A DNA stretch of 64,000 bases from Geomicrobium sp. JCM 19038 (GTDB lineage: Bacteria; Bacillota; Bacilli; Bacillales; Marinococcaceae). A program made the translations under genes and the position numbers. The stretch covers positions 434,001 through 498,000 of the forward strand of contig NZ_BAXA01000001.1 of the NCBI RefSeq assembly GCF_000698125.1, read 5' to 3'. Positions 1 through 7,939 of the stretch are shown piece after piece. The notes under the pieces are model-generated. The model saw nothing but the letters and a program-made list of their open reading frames with translations. It had not been told where the DNA came from and ran no database searches. Within the stretch, counting starts at the first letter, position 1. The number at the start of each line of letters is the position of its first letter.

Positions 1-440
1 ATCGCCATTGCGTTTCCTCTTCGTTTAATTGGGACGTACTTAGAAGCTAGGACAACAGCAAGACATGGCAATGTGCTTGCACCAATTGCTTGAAGAAGTC
101 TAGCAATGAGAAGTGTGGTAAAGTTACTCGCAAAAAAACCGAGCAATGACGACAGGCCTAAGATCATTAAACCAACACTAATAAGCCGGCGTATCGGGAC
201 ATAATCAGACAAACGGCTAAACGTTAAGGCAGAAATTGCGAAGACAATAGAATAGCCTGAAACAATCCAAGTAGCGACAGATGACGTTAACTGAAAATCA
301 AGTATGACAAATGGAAGTGCGACATTAAACATCGTCGTATTCATCGTCATTAGCCACATGCCAATCGCCCAGAAACTTAGCACTAACCGTTCATTAAACG
401 CGAACACTTCAGTTGTCTTGGTGGTAGGTACACTCGTCAT
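1..440 (-). CDS. MFS drug-efflux transporter, 5' part only (gene runs off the window start)
   Basis: The reverse strand is open from an ATG at 440 to the window edge, giving the first 146 residues of a membrane protein. After about 16 polar residues come hydrophobic segments with a loop containing RLSDYVPIRR, which resembles MFS motif A (G-x-L-a-D-r-x-G-r-r). A later helix has LLIARLLQAIGAS, which matches MFS motif B. The pattern is closest to the 14-TM drug:H+ antiporters of the Tet(L)/LmrB type, but the substrate cannot be inferred from this part. A GGAGG ribosome site lies 6 to 8 bases upstream of the start. Family assignment is good, function is open. Confidence 0.82.
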   Translation of the reverse strand, partial: MTSVPTTKTTEVFAFNERLVLSFWAIGMWLMTMNTTMFNVALPFVILDFQLTSSVATWIVSGYSIVFAISALTFSRLSDYVPIRRLISVGLMILGLSSLLGFFASNFTTLLIARLLQAIGASTLPCLAVVLASKYVPIKRRGNAMA

Positions 441-836
441 AAACGTTCCTCCAGTAGCAAATGATACGTACTTATTTTGTAGGAAATTATCAACAATTTT
501 TTATCTATAGTTTATTTTGGAACATTGATGTTAGATCTAAATTAAACGAGCGTGTTTTGTAAATAAATATGAAATTATAGTACATATCATAGTTTTAATT
601 TAAACTATTTAGTAAGAATTGTAAAAATTAATTGAAAATTAGAGCCTTGTATTTTATAATGGATTATAATGGAAAACATAGAAATATTTATTGCTTTCGT
701 TACTCATGATATAGAAGATGAACTAAATCGAGAATTGAAAGAAGAGGAACTAATTTTAATTAGGGAAGTGATTTTTAACTATTCTTCGCTCTAGTCATAT
801 TTTAGATGTTTGAAGAGATTTGGATGGTGCTGTTAG
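441..836. other. Intergenic region between the divergent MFS and rap genes
   Basis: This AT-rich 396-base gap separates the start of the leftward MFS gene from the start of rap. It must hold both promoters, but no convincing -35/-10 pair stands out. The only sizeable reading frame inside is the 41-codon one at 669-794, listed separately. Confidence 0.5.
669..794 (+). CDS. Possible small protein upstream of rap (41 aa)
   Basis: An ATG-started frame encodes 41 residues, rich in Glu and Ile, beginning MENIEIFIAF and ending in TAG. The composition looks protein-like (amphipathic, acidic middle). No good ribosome site precedes it, and an overlapping ATG lies just upstream in another frame. It sits 42 bases before rap. 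It could be a leader peptide, a remnant or chance. I do not recognise a family. Confidence 0.25.
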   Translation: MENIEIFIAFVTHDIEDELNRELKEEELILIREVIFNYSSL

Positions 837-1931
837 GTGACAAAGACGTATGAGAATCAATTGTTACAGTTAATTGGACAATGGTTTACTCAATTATCGA
901 CGTATAAGCTTGAGGAAGCTAGAAAGTTAAAGAAAGAAATCGACGATTTACTTTCCCCAATCCATTTGCCTAAACAAATAGAAAGTTATTATGATTTAGT
1001 GAATTTAAAACATCAGTTAATTACAAATGAGATTACACTTCAGTCTAATTTTTATCGGTCAGATTTATTAGATAAAGATGTATTAGAAACTACGGATCGC
1101 ACTTTAAAATACTTACACAAGTTCATGCAAGCCACAATATTGATGAACAATGAAGATTACATTCATTCAATTGAATCACTTAGAATCGCAGAGAAAAGCC
1201 TAGATTATGTGAGTAGATTTGAACAGGCGGAATTCTATTTTAGGACAGGTTATGTTTATTATCGTTTAGATCAGAATATAACCGCGCTTAACTACCTGAA
1301 CCGTTCTTATCATTTAGTAAGAAATTCGATACATCATGATCGACTCAAAGCGAATCTGTCGATTATTAAAGCAGGTATACTTTCTGAAGCTGGATATGAT
1401 AGAGAATCAATCGAATGCTCGGAAAAAGCTGTTTTGCTTTCTACACATGAACCTTTGACAAAATCTATGGCCATTCGAAGTAAGGCAAACAATGAATTTC
1501 GGTTTGGTAGATTCAACAAAGCTGCAGAACTTTATTTATCAGCTTTAAATACGGGTAATCAGAATAAATCTAATGTTGGCATTAAGTCTAGGTTTAACCT
1601 AGCTCACTCTTGGTTAAAGATGGGTGCTTTAGACTGGGGTAAGGAGATGTTAAACCAAGTAGAAGGGGAAATTCAAAATAAAGCACAAAGTTTGAGCGAG
1701 TTTACAGCACGAGGTATTATTTGTCGCGAATTATACTTACACGATCGCCCCGATCCCATCAAGATTAATATGGGGCTTAGTATATTAAAAGAAAAAAAGT
1801 TATTATATGAACTTAGAGATGTTACGAAGGAACTGTCTAATTTTCATTTGCACAATGAAGAATATAAACTGGCGTATTATTATTTAGACTATACCAACTA
1901 CGTAGTACCTATTTTAGGAGGTGATTTATAA
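837..1931 (+). CDS. Rap family response-regulator aspartate phosphatase
   Basis: The 364-residue protein has the length and architecture of Rap proteins: a short N-terminal helical bundle (about residues 1-75) followed by tetratricopeptide-like helical repeats to the end, recognisable by Y-x-x-A/G patterns such as AEFYFRTGYVYYRL and FRFGRFNKAAELY. A glutamine falls at residue 47, the position of the catalytic Gln47 of RapH that enters the Spo0F active site. That supports, but does not prove, Spo0F-directed phosphatase activity in the sporulation phosphorelay. The start is GTG at 837 with a modest GGATGG ribosome site. The stop overlaps the ATG of a phr gene by one base (TAATG), the classic rap-phr arrangement, so the cognate peptide should inhibit this phosphatase. 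Confidence 0.85.
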   Translation: MTKTYENQLLQLIGQWFTQLSTYKLEEARKLKKEIDDLLSPIHLPKQIESYYDLVNLKHQLITNEITLQSNFYRSDLLDKDVLETTDRTLKYLHKFMQATILMNNEDYIHSIESLRIAEKSLDYVSRFEQAEFYFRTGYVYYRLDQNITALNYLNRSYHLVRNSIHHDRLKANLSIIKAGILSEAGYDRESIECSEKAVLLSTHEPLTKSMAIRSKANNEFRFGRFNKAAELYLSALNTGNQNKSNVGIKSRFNLAHSWLKMGALDWGKEMLNQVEGEIQNKAQSLSEFTARGIICRELYLHDRPDPIKINMGLSILKEKKLLYELRDVTKELSNFHLHNEEYKLAYYYLDYTNYVVPILGGDL

Positions 1932-2059
1932 TGCTCAAGAAGTTAGCAACAGTTGGTCTAATTGTTGTTATGGCTTTTGGCTTTAATGTAGCTCTTCAAG
2001 ACAATCAAGTGGCTGATAACACAGTTATTGAACCACAAAACAAAAACGATGTAACTTGA
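1931..2059 (+). CDS. Phr-type secreted signalling pro-peptide (42 aa), partner of the upstream Rap
   Basis: A 42-codon frame starts at the base where rap ends. It has a Phr-precursor layout: two lysines at positions 3-4, a hydrophobic export segment (about residues 5-22), then a polar tail. The last residues are NKNDVT. Characterised Phr peptides are C-terminal penta- or hexapeptides, often ending in Thr (PhrA ARNQT, PhrE SRNVT), so KNDVT or a slightly longer form is the likely signal after export, processing and uptake through an oligopeptide permease. Known Phr peptides bind Rap TPR domains and block phosphatase activity. The exact mature end is inferred. Confidence 0.8.
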   Translation: MLKKLATVGLIVVMAFGFNVALQDNQVADNTVIEPQNKNDVT

Positions 2060-2087
2060 TATGGTTGAGTTATCAAAGCTTCAGATT

Positions 2088-2127
2088 AAAGTAATCATCA
2101 CGAGACAAAGATGATTACTTTTTTATT
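2088..2127 (+). terminator. Terminator of the rap-phr operon
   Basis: An inverted repeat AAGTAATCATC / GATGATTACTT with a 9-10 base loop is followed directly by a T-run. It lies 30 bases after the phr stop. Confidence 0.85.
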
Positions 2128-2188
2128 TTTTTTAGCTTTTTTAAATGTGCTTTATAAAATTGTGAGTTACTCAATACAAAATATACAG

Positions 2189-2776
2189 CTACTCATCATG
2201 TAAGTTATACGGACCATAAATTGATAAGTCAATAAGTTGGGCAGCCATTTGAGTTGGTGTGTACGGATAGTGATGTTGAATCCACCACGTAATGCTTTCT
2301 ATATAGGCACCGGAAATAAAAGAAATTACCAATGGGCGTTCAACGCGAAGTTGATGATGATATCCGGTGTACGTAATCCCTTCGTCGATATAGTCATGTA
2401 GAACAGACTTCATATGATTTATAAACCGTGAATCCGCTTGCTCAACGAGAAGTGTTTCATATGTAGAATGATTCTCGTATATATGTTCAAATAAAGCGGT
2501 CAAATAACGAGACCGTTCTACTTGTTGTAGTTCTGATAACGGCTTAGGGTTAACGATCGTTAACGATTGTTTTAATTTACGTAACAACGTGTCATGAAGA
2601 TGATACTTAAGCTCCGCAATGTCTTTAAATTGTTTGTAAAACGTTGGGCGCGTGACGTTTGCTTCGTTGCACAACATTTGAATAGTTAATGGTGTGGATT
2701 CTTCTCTCACTAGCGTTAAATACGCTTTGTGTAATTTATCAATTGAACGGTGTTGCCGTGGATCAATTCTTTTCAT
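2189..2776 (-). CDS. TetR/AcrR family transcriptional regulator
   Basis: The protein is 195 residues with an N-terminal helix-turn-helix (about residues 30-50, ending RPTFYKQFKD, the usual TetR recognition-helix pattern) and a helical ligand domain. I place the start at the ATG at 2776 because AGGTGA lies just upstream; the frame is open further upstream but without a better ribosome site. It is the second gene after a short-chain dehydrogenase on the same strand. A perfect palindrome in that operon's promoter (3632-3650) is its probable operator, so it most likely autoregulates and controls the dehydrogenase. The ligand is unknown. Confidence 0.82.
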   Translation of the reverse strand: MKRIDPRQHRSIDKLHKAYLTLVREESTPLTIQMLCNEANVTRPTFYKQFKDIAELKYHLHDTLLRKLKQSLTIVNPKPLSELQQVERSRYLTALFEHIYENHSTYETLLVEQADSRFINHMKSVLHDYIDEGITYTGYHHQLRVERPLVISFISGAYIESITWWIQHHYPYTPTQMAAQLIDLSIYGPYNLHDE

Positions 2777-2862
2777 TTCGATCACCTGCTGTATTGGTTC
2801 AATAAATTTTACCACAGAAAAGTAAAAGAAATCAGGGCGATTCCTGATTTCTTTAGTGCGTT

Positions 2863-3605
2863 CTATAGGGCAGTCCAACCACCGTCAATGATGAGTTCTG
2901 AGCCTGTCATAAATTTAGATTCATCACTCGCTAAAAAGAGTACGCCATATGCCACATCTTCTGGTTCTCCAAGGTTCGGTAATTGCGTGTGCATTTGATA
3001 ATACGGCATCGCTTGTTCCATTGATTCTGCAGTCATTGGTGTCACAATGATGCCAGGATGAACAGAGTTTACGCGAATGTTATCTTTACCATATTCTACG
3101 GCTGCTGATTTCGAAAGGGAACGTAGCGCACCTTTGGCAGCGGTGTAAGGCTTGAGCCCGCCATACCGACAATGCCACCAATAGAAGAAATGTTGATTAC
3201 AGATCCTGCACCTGTTTTTTTCATTTCAGGAATTGCATATTTCATTCCGAGAATGCAGCCATTTAAGTTAACGTCCATAACGCTGTTCCATTGCTCCATC
3301 GTTAGCTCTGCAAAACTTTTATTAATTGAAATACCAGCATTGTTGACAAGTACATCCACTTTTCCAAACGTGTCAAGAGTCTCTGCAATCACGCTTTTCC
3401 ATTGGTCTTCAGAACTCACGTCATGCGTAATCCCTAAGATCTCTCCTCCAGCTGCTTTTACACGAGAGACGAGTTTGTCTAATTGCTTAGTATTTACGTC
3501 TGTTGCAACGACTTTTGCTCCTTCAGCAGTAAACAATTCCGCTTCTTTCGCACCCATGCCATTTGCAGCACCTGTAATAATAGCAACTTTATCTTGTAAT
3601 CTCAT
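2863..3605 (-). CDS. Short-chain dehydrogenase/reductase (SDR), frameshifted
   Basis: The first part (3605 down to about 3150) shows the classical SDR layout: nucleotide-binding TGAANGMG at residues 11-18, NNAG at 88-91 and the catalytic serine region INISS. One base is missing near 3150-3165. After the shift the frame continues with YTAAK, which holds the catalytic Tyr and Lys, and ends in the usual IIDGGW tail. The reconstructed length is about 247 residues, normal for the family. It belongs to the FabG-like NAD(P)-dependent oxidoreductases; the substrate cannot be told. GGAGGG precedes the ATG. The gene is cotranscribed with the TetR gene downstream. Confidence 0.85.
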
Positions 3606-3631
3606 GATAATCCCTCCGTCGATGATTATAT

Positions 3632-3650
3632 AATTTACATAATGTAAATT
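3632..3650. promoter_or_regulatory. Perfect 9-1-9 palindrome, probable TetR operator
   Basis: The sequence AATTTACATAATGTAAATT is a perfect inverted repeat with one central base, 27 bases upstream of the SDR start. A TATAAT on the minus strand abuts it, so a bound repressor would cover the promoter. The TetR gene in the same operon is the obvious candidate binder (inference). Confidence 0.65.
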
Positions 3651-3757
3651 AGTTCACATCTTTGTTATATCATACGAATGTAAAAAAGCCAACGAAAAGG
3701 TATGATGATCAACGTAGCTTGGTTGCTTATGTCATAATAGTCAGAAGAGGTGAGACG

Positions 3758-4264
3758 ATGATTCAAGTTCAAAAAGCAACGAAACAGCACGTAGCAGGCA
3801 TTATTTCGGTATGTACGAGAGGGTACTGGTCGACGTATAAAGAGCTAGCATCTGCTGAGTATATCCAAAGGATCTGTGATGAGTTTTATCATGAAGCCCG
3901 TGTTAGTAAAGAAGTAGCAGAAACGAGTAATCATTGGGGCGGTTATTTTGTAGCAATAGAAAATGGAACCGTTGTTGGTGCAGGTGGGGGCGGAATGATT
4001 GCCGAACAAAGCGCAGAGCTGTTCGTTTTGTATCTCGACCCCGATCGTCGGAATGAGGGAATTGGTTCAAAGTTACTTGCAGAAATTACAAAGCAGCAAC
4101 TAACTCTTGGTGCAACAGAGCAATGGGTGTCTGTACAACAGCATAATGAAAAGGGCATTCCGTTTTACAAAGCAAAAGGGTTTATTTATCAAACGAAGCA
4201 AAGAGGCTATGCAACGATCGAGAATGAACCGTACGTGAGCCTACGATATAAACGAAACATCTAA
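3758..4264 (+). CDS. GNAT family N-acetyltransferase
   Basis: The 168-residue protein carries the acetyl-CoA binding motif of the GNAT fold, LDPDRRNEGIGSKLL (R/Q-x-x-G-x-G/A), near residue 95, followed by a conserved FYKAKGF segment near the C-terminus. I choose the ATG at 3758 because AGAGGTGAG sits 5 bases before it; an upstream in-frame extension lacks a ribosome site. The acceptor substrate is unknown. It is followed after 28 bases by a second acetyltransferase, so the two are probably cotranscribed. Confidence 0.85.
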   Translation: MIQVQKATKQHVAGIISVCTRGYWSTYKELASAEYIQRICDEFYHEARVSKEVAETSNHWGGYFVAIENGTVVGAGGGGMIAEQSAELFVLYLDPDRRNEGIGSKLLAEITKQQLTLGATEQWVSVQQHNEKGIPFYKAKGFIYQTKQRGYATIENEPYVSLRYKRNI

Positions 4265-4292
4265 ATGTTCGAGATTAAAAGAGGTGAGGAAA

Positions 4293-4841
4293 ATGAAGCA
4301 ACTTGAAACAGACCGACTTCGATTAAAGCAACTCGGTCCTTCGCATGCGGAGCAAGTTTTGCAATTTTACATACAGAACAAGCAGTTTTTAGAAAAATGG
4401 GAGGCGAAAAAGAGTGAAGCGTTCTTCACGGTTGCTACACAAGTTGAGTTACTAAAACAAGATCAAGTGCATTACTTGAACGGACAAGCTGTGAAGTTTT
4501 GGATCTATAAAAAAGAAGAGGAGACAAAACTGATCGGTTGTATCAATTTTTCGAACATTATTCGTAGTATTATGCAGTCGTGCTTTGTTGGCTATAAAAT
4601 GGATCAGAATGAAAATGGGAAAGGATATCTTACTGAAGCATTACGGGTAGCCATTAATGCAATGTTTGAAGAATATAACATCCATCGAATTGAAGCGCCA
4701 ATTATGCCATTTAACAGCGCTTCAATTCGAGTCGTTGAGAAATTAGGGTTCGAAAAGGAAGGGCTAACGAAGCAAATGCTTAAAGTAAATGACCGATGGG
4801 AAGATCATGTACGGTTTTCATTATTAAACCCTAATGATTAA
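4293..4841 (+). CDS. GNAT acetyltransferase, RimJ/RimL type
   Basis: This 182-residue protein begins LETDRLRLKQL, the typical opening of RimJ/RimL-like N-acetyltransferases. The acetyl-CoA loop NENGKGYLTEAL and the C-terminal N-x-x-S-x-R-V-x-E-K-L-G-F motif are intact. Members acetylate ribosomal protein N-termini or small amines; the target here is not known. The ATG at 4293 is preceded by GAGGTGAGG. A strong promoter for the guanidine riboswitch transcript begins just after its stop. Confidence 0.87.
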   Translation: MKQLETDRLRLKQLGPSHAEQVLQFYIQNKQFLEKWEAKKSEAFFTVATQVELLKQDQVHYLNGQAVKFWIYKKEEETKLIGCINFSNIIRSIMQSCFVGYKMDQNENGKGYLTEALRVAINAMFEEYNIHRIEAPIMPFNSASIRVVEKLGFEKEGLTKQMLKVNDRWEDHVRFSLLNPND

Positions 4842-4849
4842 GTATTACG

Positions 4850-4878
4850 TTGCCTAAAAGACGAAGATTTGCTACAAT
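4850..4878 (+). promoter_or_regulatory. Sigma-A-type promoter of the guanidine exporter transcript
   Basis: TTGCCT (4850-4855) and TACAAT (4873-4878) are separated by exactly 17 bases, with an extended -10 TGC just upstream. The predicted start falls just before the riboswitch leader. Confidence 0.7.
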
Positions 4879-4879
4879 A

Positions 4880-4897
4880 CTAACTATCGGTAGTTAG
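4880..4897 (+). promoter_or_regulatory. Inverted repeat at the transcription start ahead of the riboswitch
   Basis: CTAACTA-TCGG-TAGTTAG forms perfect 7-base arms with a 4-base loop immediately after the -10 box. It could be a repressor operator overlapping the start site or a 5'-end hairpin in the RNA. It is separate from the riboswitch aptamer, which starts about 15 bases later. Confidence 0.5.
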
Positions 4898-4907
4898 ATA
4901 AACAAAT

Positions 4908-5008
4908 AAATAAACACTTTCTAGGGTTCCGCTCGAAGAGGTCTGGTCCGAGGGAAAGTGCAGCACAAGATTCGTGCTGTTCACGGAGGGAAAAAAGCCC
5001 GGGAGATA
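4908..5008 (+). ncRNA. ykkC guanidine-I riboswitch aptamer
   Basis: The leader carries the conserved ykkC elements in order: CTAGGGTTCCG (4921-4931), GGTCTGGTCCGAG (4940-4952), then ACGGAGGGAAAAAAGCCCGGG (about 4983-5003). These are the signature segments of the guanidine-I class. The aptamer's 3' part, GCCCGGGA, is also the 5' arm of the following terminator, so guanidinium binding should prevent termination and switch the genes on. The downstream pair of SMR transporters is the standard guanidinium exporter cargo. Confidence 0.93.
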
Positions 5009-5045
5009 TTGCGTAATTTTACGCAGTATGTCCCGGGCTTTTTCA
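4996..5045 (+). terminator. Riboswitch-controlled intrinsic terminator
   Basis: AGCCCGGGA and TCCCGGGCT pair as a strong stem, with a second small hairpin (TTGCGTAA / TTACGCAG) in the loop, followed by TTTTTC. It overlaps the aptamer and lies 40 bases before the first exporter gene. Confidence 0.88.
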
Positions 5046-5087
5046 TGTTTTAAAAAGTCTCGGGAATAATAAAAAAGAGGTGAGCGT

Positions 5088-5414
5088 ATGTGGATTACAG
5101 TCGTGATTGCCGCGTTATTTGAAATTGGCTGGGCAACGGGATTAAAGTATGCAAATGATGCCATAACGTGGATATTAACGATCATTGCAATCATTATTAG
5201 TTTTGGCCTATTAATTCGTGCCGCATCTTCATTACCGACAAGTACGGTTTATGCGGTCTTTGTCGGGCTTGGTACCGTCGGGACTGTGGCGGTCGATATC
5301 GTCTTTTTTGGAACATCTCTAAACATTGGGGTCGTTTTCTTCGTCGCCTTGCTCCTTAGCGGTGTGTTAGGCCTAAAAATGGTGACAGGTGAAAAGGAGG
5401 AAAATCACTCATGA
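5088..5414 (+). CDS. gdnC: SMR guanidinium exporter subunit (GdnC/YkkC-like)
   Basis: The 108-residue protein has four hydrophobic segments and the small multidrug resistance signature, including the membrane glutamate in ALFEIGWATGLKYA (residue 12) that couples proton and substrate movement. Heteromeric SMR pairs behind ykkC riboswitches are guanidinium exporters (Gdx-type function). The preceding riboswitch makes that assignment firm. The start has AAAGAGGTGAG upstream. Its stop overlaps the partner gene by four bases (ATGA), indicating translational coupling and a two-subunit transporter. Confidence 0.9.
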   Translation: MWITVVIAALFEIGWATGLKYANDAITWILTIIAIIISFGLLIRAASSLPTSTVYAVFVGLGTVGTVAVDIVFFGTSLNIGVVFFVALLLSGVLGLKMVTGEKEENHS

Positions 5415-5727
5415 GTTGGATCATACTCATAATCGCTGGTTTACTTGAAGTCGCAGGAGTGAATGGCATACAACGGTATATTCAAGGGCAGAAAGTAAGC
5501 GGGATATTGTTTATCGTTTTTGGGTTTGCCATTAGTCTTACGTTGCTATCAATTGCGATGGAGACGATCCCCTTAGGTGTTGCTTATGCGGTTTGGACAG
5601 GAATGGGGACGGTAGGAAGTGCTGTGATCGGATGATATTTTACAATGACTCAAAAGATGTGAAACGAATCGCTTGTTTGCTAGTCATTATTGTCGCTGTA
5701 GTTGGTTTACGAGTCGTTTCAGGTTAA
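5411..5727 (+). CDS. gdnD: SMR guanidinium exporter partner subunit (GdnD/YkkD-like), frameshifted
   Basis: The frame opens with MSWIILIIAGLLEVAGV, the SMR first helix with its conserved glutamate, and continues through GVAYAVWTGMGTVGSAVIG to a premature TGA near 5633. Restoring one A there continues as MIFYNDSKDVKRIACLLV and ends in a fourth hydrophobic helix at 5727, giving a normal length of about 105 residues. The loss is a single base in GGAATG, so a sequencing error is likely. It overlaps gdnC by four bases and would form the heteromeric exporter with it. Confidence 0.87.
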
Positions 5728-5730
5728 CGA

Positions 5731-5763
5731 CACCACCCCTCGATTTGAGGGTGGTGATTTTTA
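5731..5763 (+). terminator. Terminator of the guanidinium exporter operon
   Basis: CACCACCC and GGGTGGTG pair around CTCGATTTGAG (itself partly paired), followed by ATTTTT. It begins four bases after the gdnD stop. Confidence 0.85.
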
Positions 5764-5960
5764 CATAGAAGAGGGCGGTGGCTTTGCTTTAAGATAAAAC
5801 CTTTATAATTTCACGTACCGTAATTATTTTAATATAATATAATTGTAATGAATGATAACTCCTTGCTTAAGATAGGAAAGCTGAAGAGCAGGAAAGTAAT
5901 CTGCTGATTAATTAAAATAATATGACAATTAAACTAAATTAAGTGATTATATAATTGTGG

Positions 5961-5974
5961 GTTAAAAAATTAAC
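5961..5974. promoter_or_regulatory. Possible ArsR-type operator
   Basis: GTTAAAAAATTAAC is an inverted repeat with 5-base arms, followed 6 bases later by a similar TTAAATTAA. Both lie just upstream of the AGGAGG ribosome site of the ArsR-type gene, where autoregulation would be expected. Low-complexity AT sequence makes this uncertain. Confidence 0.3.
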
Positions 5975-6003
5975 GCGGGTTAAATTAATAAGGAGGATAT
6001 TAG

Positions 6004-6626
6004 ATGACACAACACTCGTACATGATGATTGAAAACCATGAACAATTAAAAGCTGTGAGTGATCCGTTTCGTTCTCACATTTTAACGATGCTTGTTGAAC
6101 GAGCATATACTGGGCAACAATTAGCAAAAACACTAGAGGTTCCCCGTTCTAAAGTCCATTACGCACTTCATGAGCTTGAAAAGAACAAGTTTATAAAGGT
6201 TGTACATAAAGAAGAAAAAAAGAGTGTTGTTCAAAAGTTTTTAAAGCCGTGGCAAAAAGCTACTTTCCTAGCGAACAATTGATGCCCCATGCGGCTGAGG
6301 TCGGGGACTATTTTCGAGGTACGGTCTTAAACGTATTACAACGGGCAAGACTTCGAACTTTAGCAGCCCCCGATGAAGCATTTAAATTAAAAAGCTCTGA
6401 TCCTACGAAGCGACCTGCAATTGCGATGCAAGTGGAAACGCGACTTCGCAAAGGGCAATTCATTGAGTGGATTGCAAAATATCGAAAACTCGTTGATGAA
6501 TTTTATGAGATGGATGGAGAAGATGGTAAGCCTTATTATTTAACGACAATTGGTTTTCAATTAGATGAACCTTTCTTTGAAGAGGTCGGCGATCAAAAGA
6601 AGCGAGACTCGGATGAACAATCATGA
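6004..6626 (+). CDS. ArsR-type winged-helix transcriptional regulator, frameshifted
   Basis: The N-terminal part has an ArsR-like winged helix: LKAVSDPFRSHILTMLVERAYTG, then the recognition region RSKVHYALHELEKNKFIKVV. One base is missing in the T/A run near 6238-6245. The correct frame then continues as KAVAKSYFPSEQLMP to a stop at 6626, giving about 207 residues with a C-terminal helical domain of the kind in larger helix-turn-helix domain regulators. AGGAGG precedes the ATG. Its 3' end overlaps the next gene, an MFS transporter, so it probably regulates efflux. Confidence 0.8.
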
Positions 6627-7849
6627 ACAAATCGAGGAACGAGTAACGCTACTGTCACTTTTTAAAAATCGGAATTATATTTTAATTTTGTTATCAAGTA
6701 CATTCACAGGGTTTGCATTTTCAATCTTTTTGCTTGCCGAGACGTGGTATGTTGTGGACGAGTTGAACAATCAAGCCGCATTAGGACTGGTTCTTGCGGC
6801 TACGTCATTACCTCGAGTGCTATTTATGGTGTTTGGAGGAGCGTATGCGGATCGATTAAAAGGTTCGGTACTCATGCTTTTATCCAATTTCATAAGAAGT
6901 GTACTTATTGCCAAGATGGACATTCTCATCATCTTCGGGTTGTTAGATGTCTTGACGTTAATTCTATTCGCTTTGTTATTTGGAGTTCTTGATGCGTTTT
7001 ATTGGCCGGCGAACAACACGATTGTTCCAGCGTTAATTCCAAAAGAACAATTAACCCGTGCGAATTCGTTCCTTGAGCTATCGTTTCGGCTGACGTTTAT
7101 TAGTGGTCCATTAATTGCTGGCTTACTTCTAACATTAGGTTCTTTTGAGCTTGTCTTTGGAACTGTCGTTGTACTATTACTTGTTGGGGCGATTTGTATA
7201 CTGCCTTTACTTGGCTTTGAAACAGAAAAGACACGTGCAAAAACGACGATTTTTAGAGAACTACGTGATAGTTTTCAATACGCCTCGAAGTCGCAGTTTC
7301 TTATAGGGGCTATGACGATTAGTATTATGACGAATTTAATTATCACAGGTCCAGGAACGATGCATCGCCGATTATTGTGAGTGATATTTTGGAAGGAAGT
7401 GCATTTGATCTTAGCTTACTAGAAGCATCGTTTGCGATTGGGATGGTTCTCGGTGCGTTAATCGTTGCAACGTGGAACTAAAAGAGACGGGGAATGATAT
7501 CTGTTACGCGCCTCATCTTGCTCGGTAGACGTTGTTATTGTTAAGTCAGTCTACGACATTGTGGCAAGCGATTGTCGTCTTAGCATTGATTGGAATTGCA
7601 ATTAGTATTGGCGATATACCGATTCGTACGTTAATTCAAGAGAATACAGACCCACAAATGCTAGGAAGAGTAACAGGTATGCTCGGAACGGCTTCAAGGG
7701 GCTTAGCGCCAATTTCATATATGATAACCGCTTGGTTATTATCAATCTCTATATCAATTGGAACGATTTTGCTTGTAAGTGGACTTGTATTGATTTGTAC
7801 GGCATGCTTAAGTTTTTGGAGGTTGCGAGGCTTTGTATCGGCTGATTGA
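6613..7849 (+). CDS. MFS transporter, multiply broken
   Basis: The ATG at 6613 overlaps the regulator's stop. Residues 1-250 show typical MFS helices, with GGAYADRLKGS resembling motif A. The frame breaks near 7360, continues as DASPIIVSDILEGSAF to a TAA at about 7482, shifts again near 7525, and finishes with a recognisable C-terminal half (GRVTGMLGTASRG). Two base losses plus an internal stop are needed to rebuild about 410 residues. With three lesions this is the most damaged gene here. It may be a real pseudogene, though the general error pattern of the window applies. It is probably an ArsR-controlled efflux pump of the enterobactin/macrolide exporter-like MFS group. Confidence 0.78.
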
Positions 7850-7851
7850 AC

Positions 7852-7897
7852 AAAAAGAAAGACTGCAACACGTTAACATGTTGCAGTCTTTCTTTTT
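7852..7897. terminator. Bidirectional terminator between MFS and FAH genes
   Basis: AAAAAGAAAGACTGCAACA and TGTTGCAGTCTTTCTTTTT form a long near-perfect stem with an 8-base loop. A-runs on one side and T-runs on the other suit termination in both directions. Confidence 0.88.
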
Positions 7898-7917
7898 ACA
7901 ATGCACTTTAATGCTAT

Positions 7918-7939
7918 AAAGCGGTGGGGACTGTCCCCA
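7918..7939. repeat. Copy 1 of a short palindromic repeat, TGGGGACTGTCCCCA
   Basis: The palindrome TGGGGACTGTCCCCA is preceded by TAAAGCGG. A near-identical unit, with one extra G, occurs at 19675-19697. The copy abuts the stop codon of the FAH gene. Such units resemble dispersed intergenic hairpin (REP-like) elements, but only two copies are visible here. Confidence 0.5.

Noticed and set aside
304-510. Forward reading frame of 68 codons near the window start
   Set aside because: It lies antisense to a clear MFS gene on the minus strand, shows no family features and has no ribosome site.
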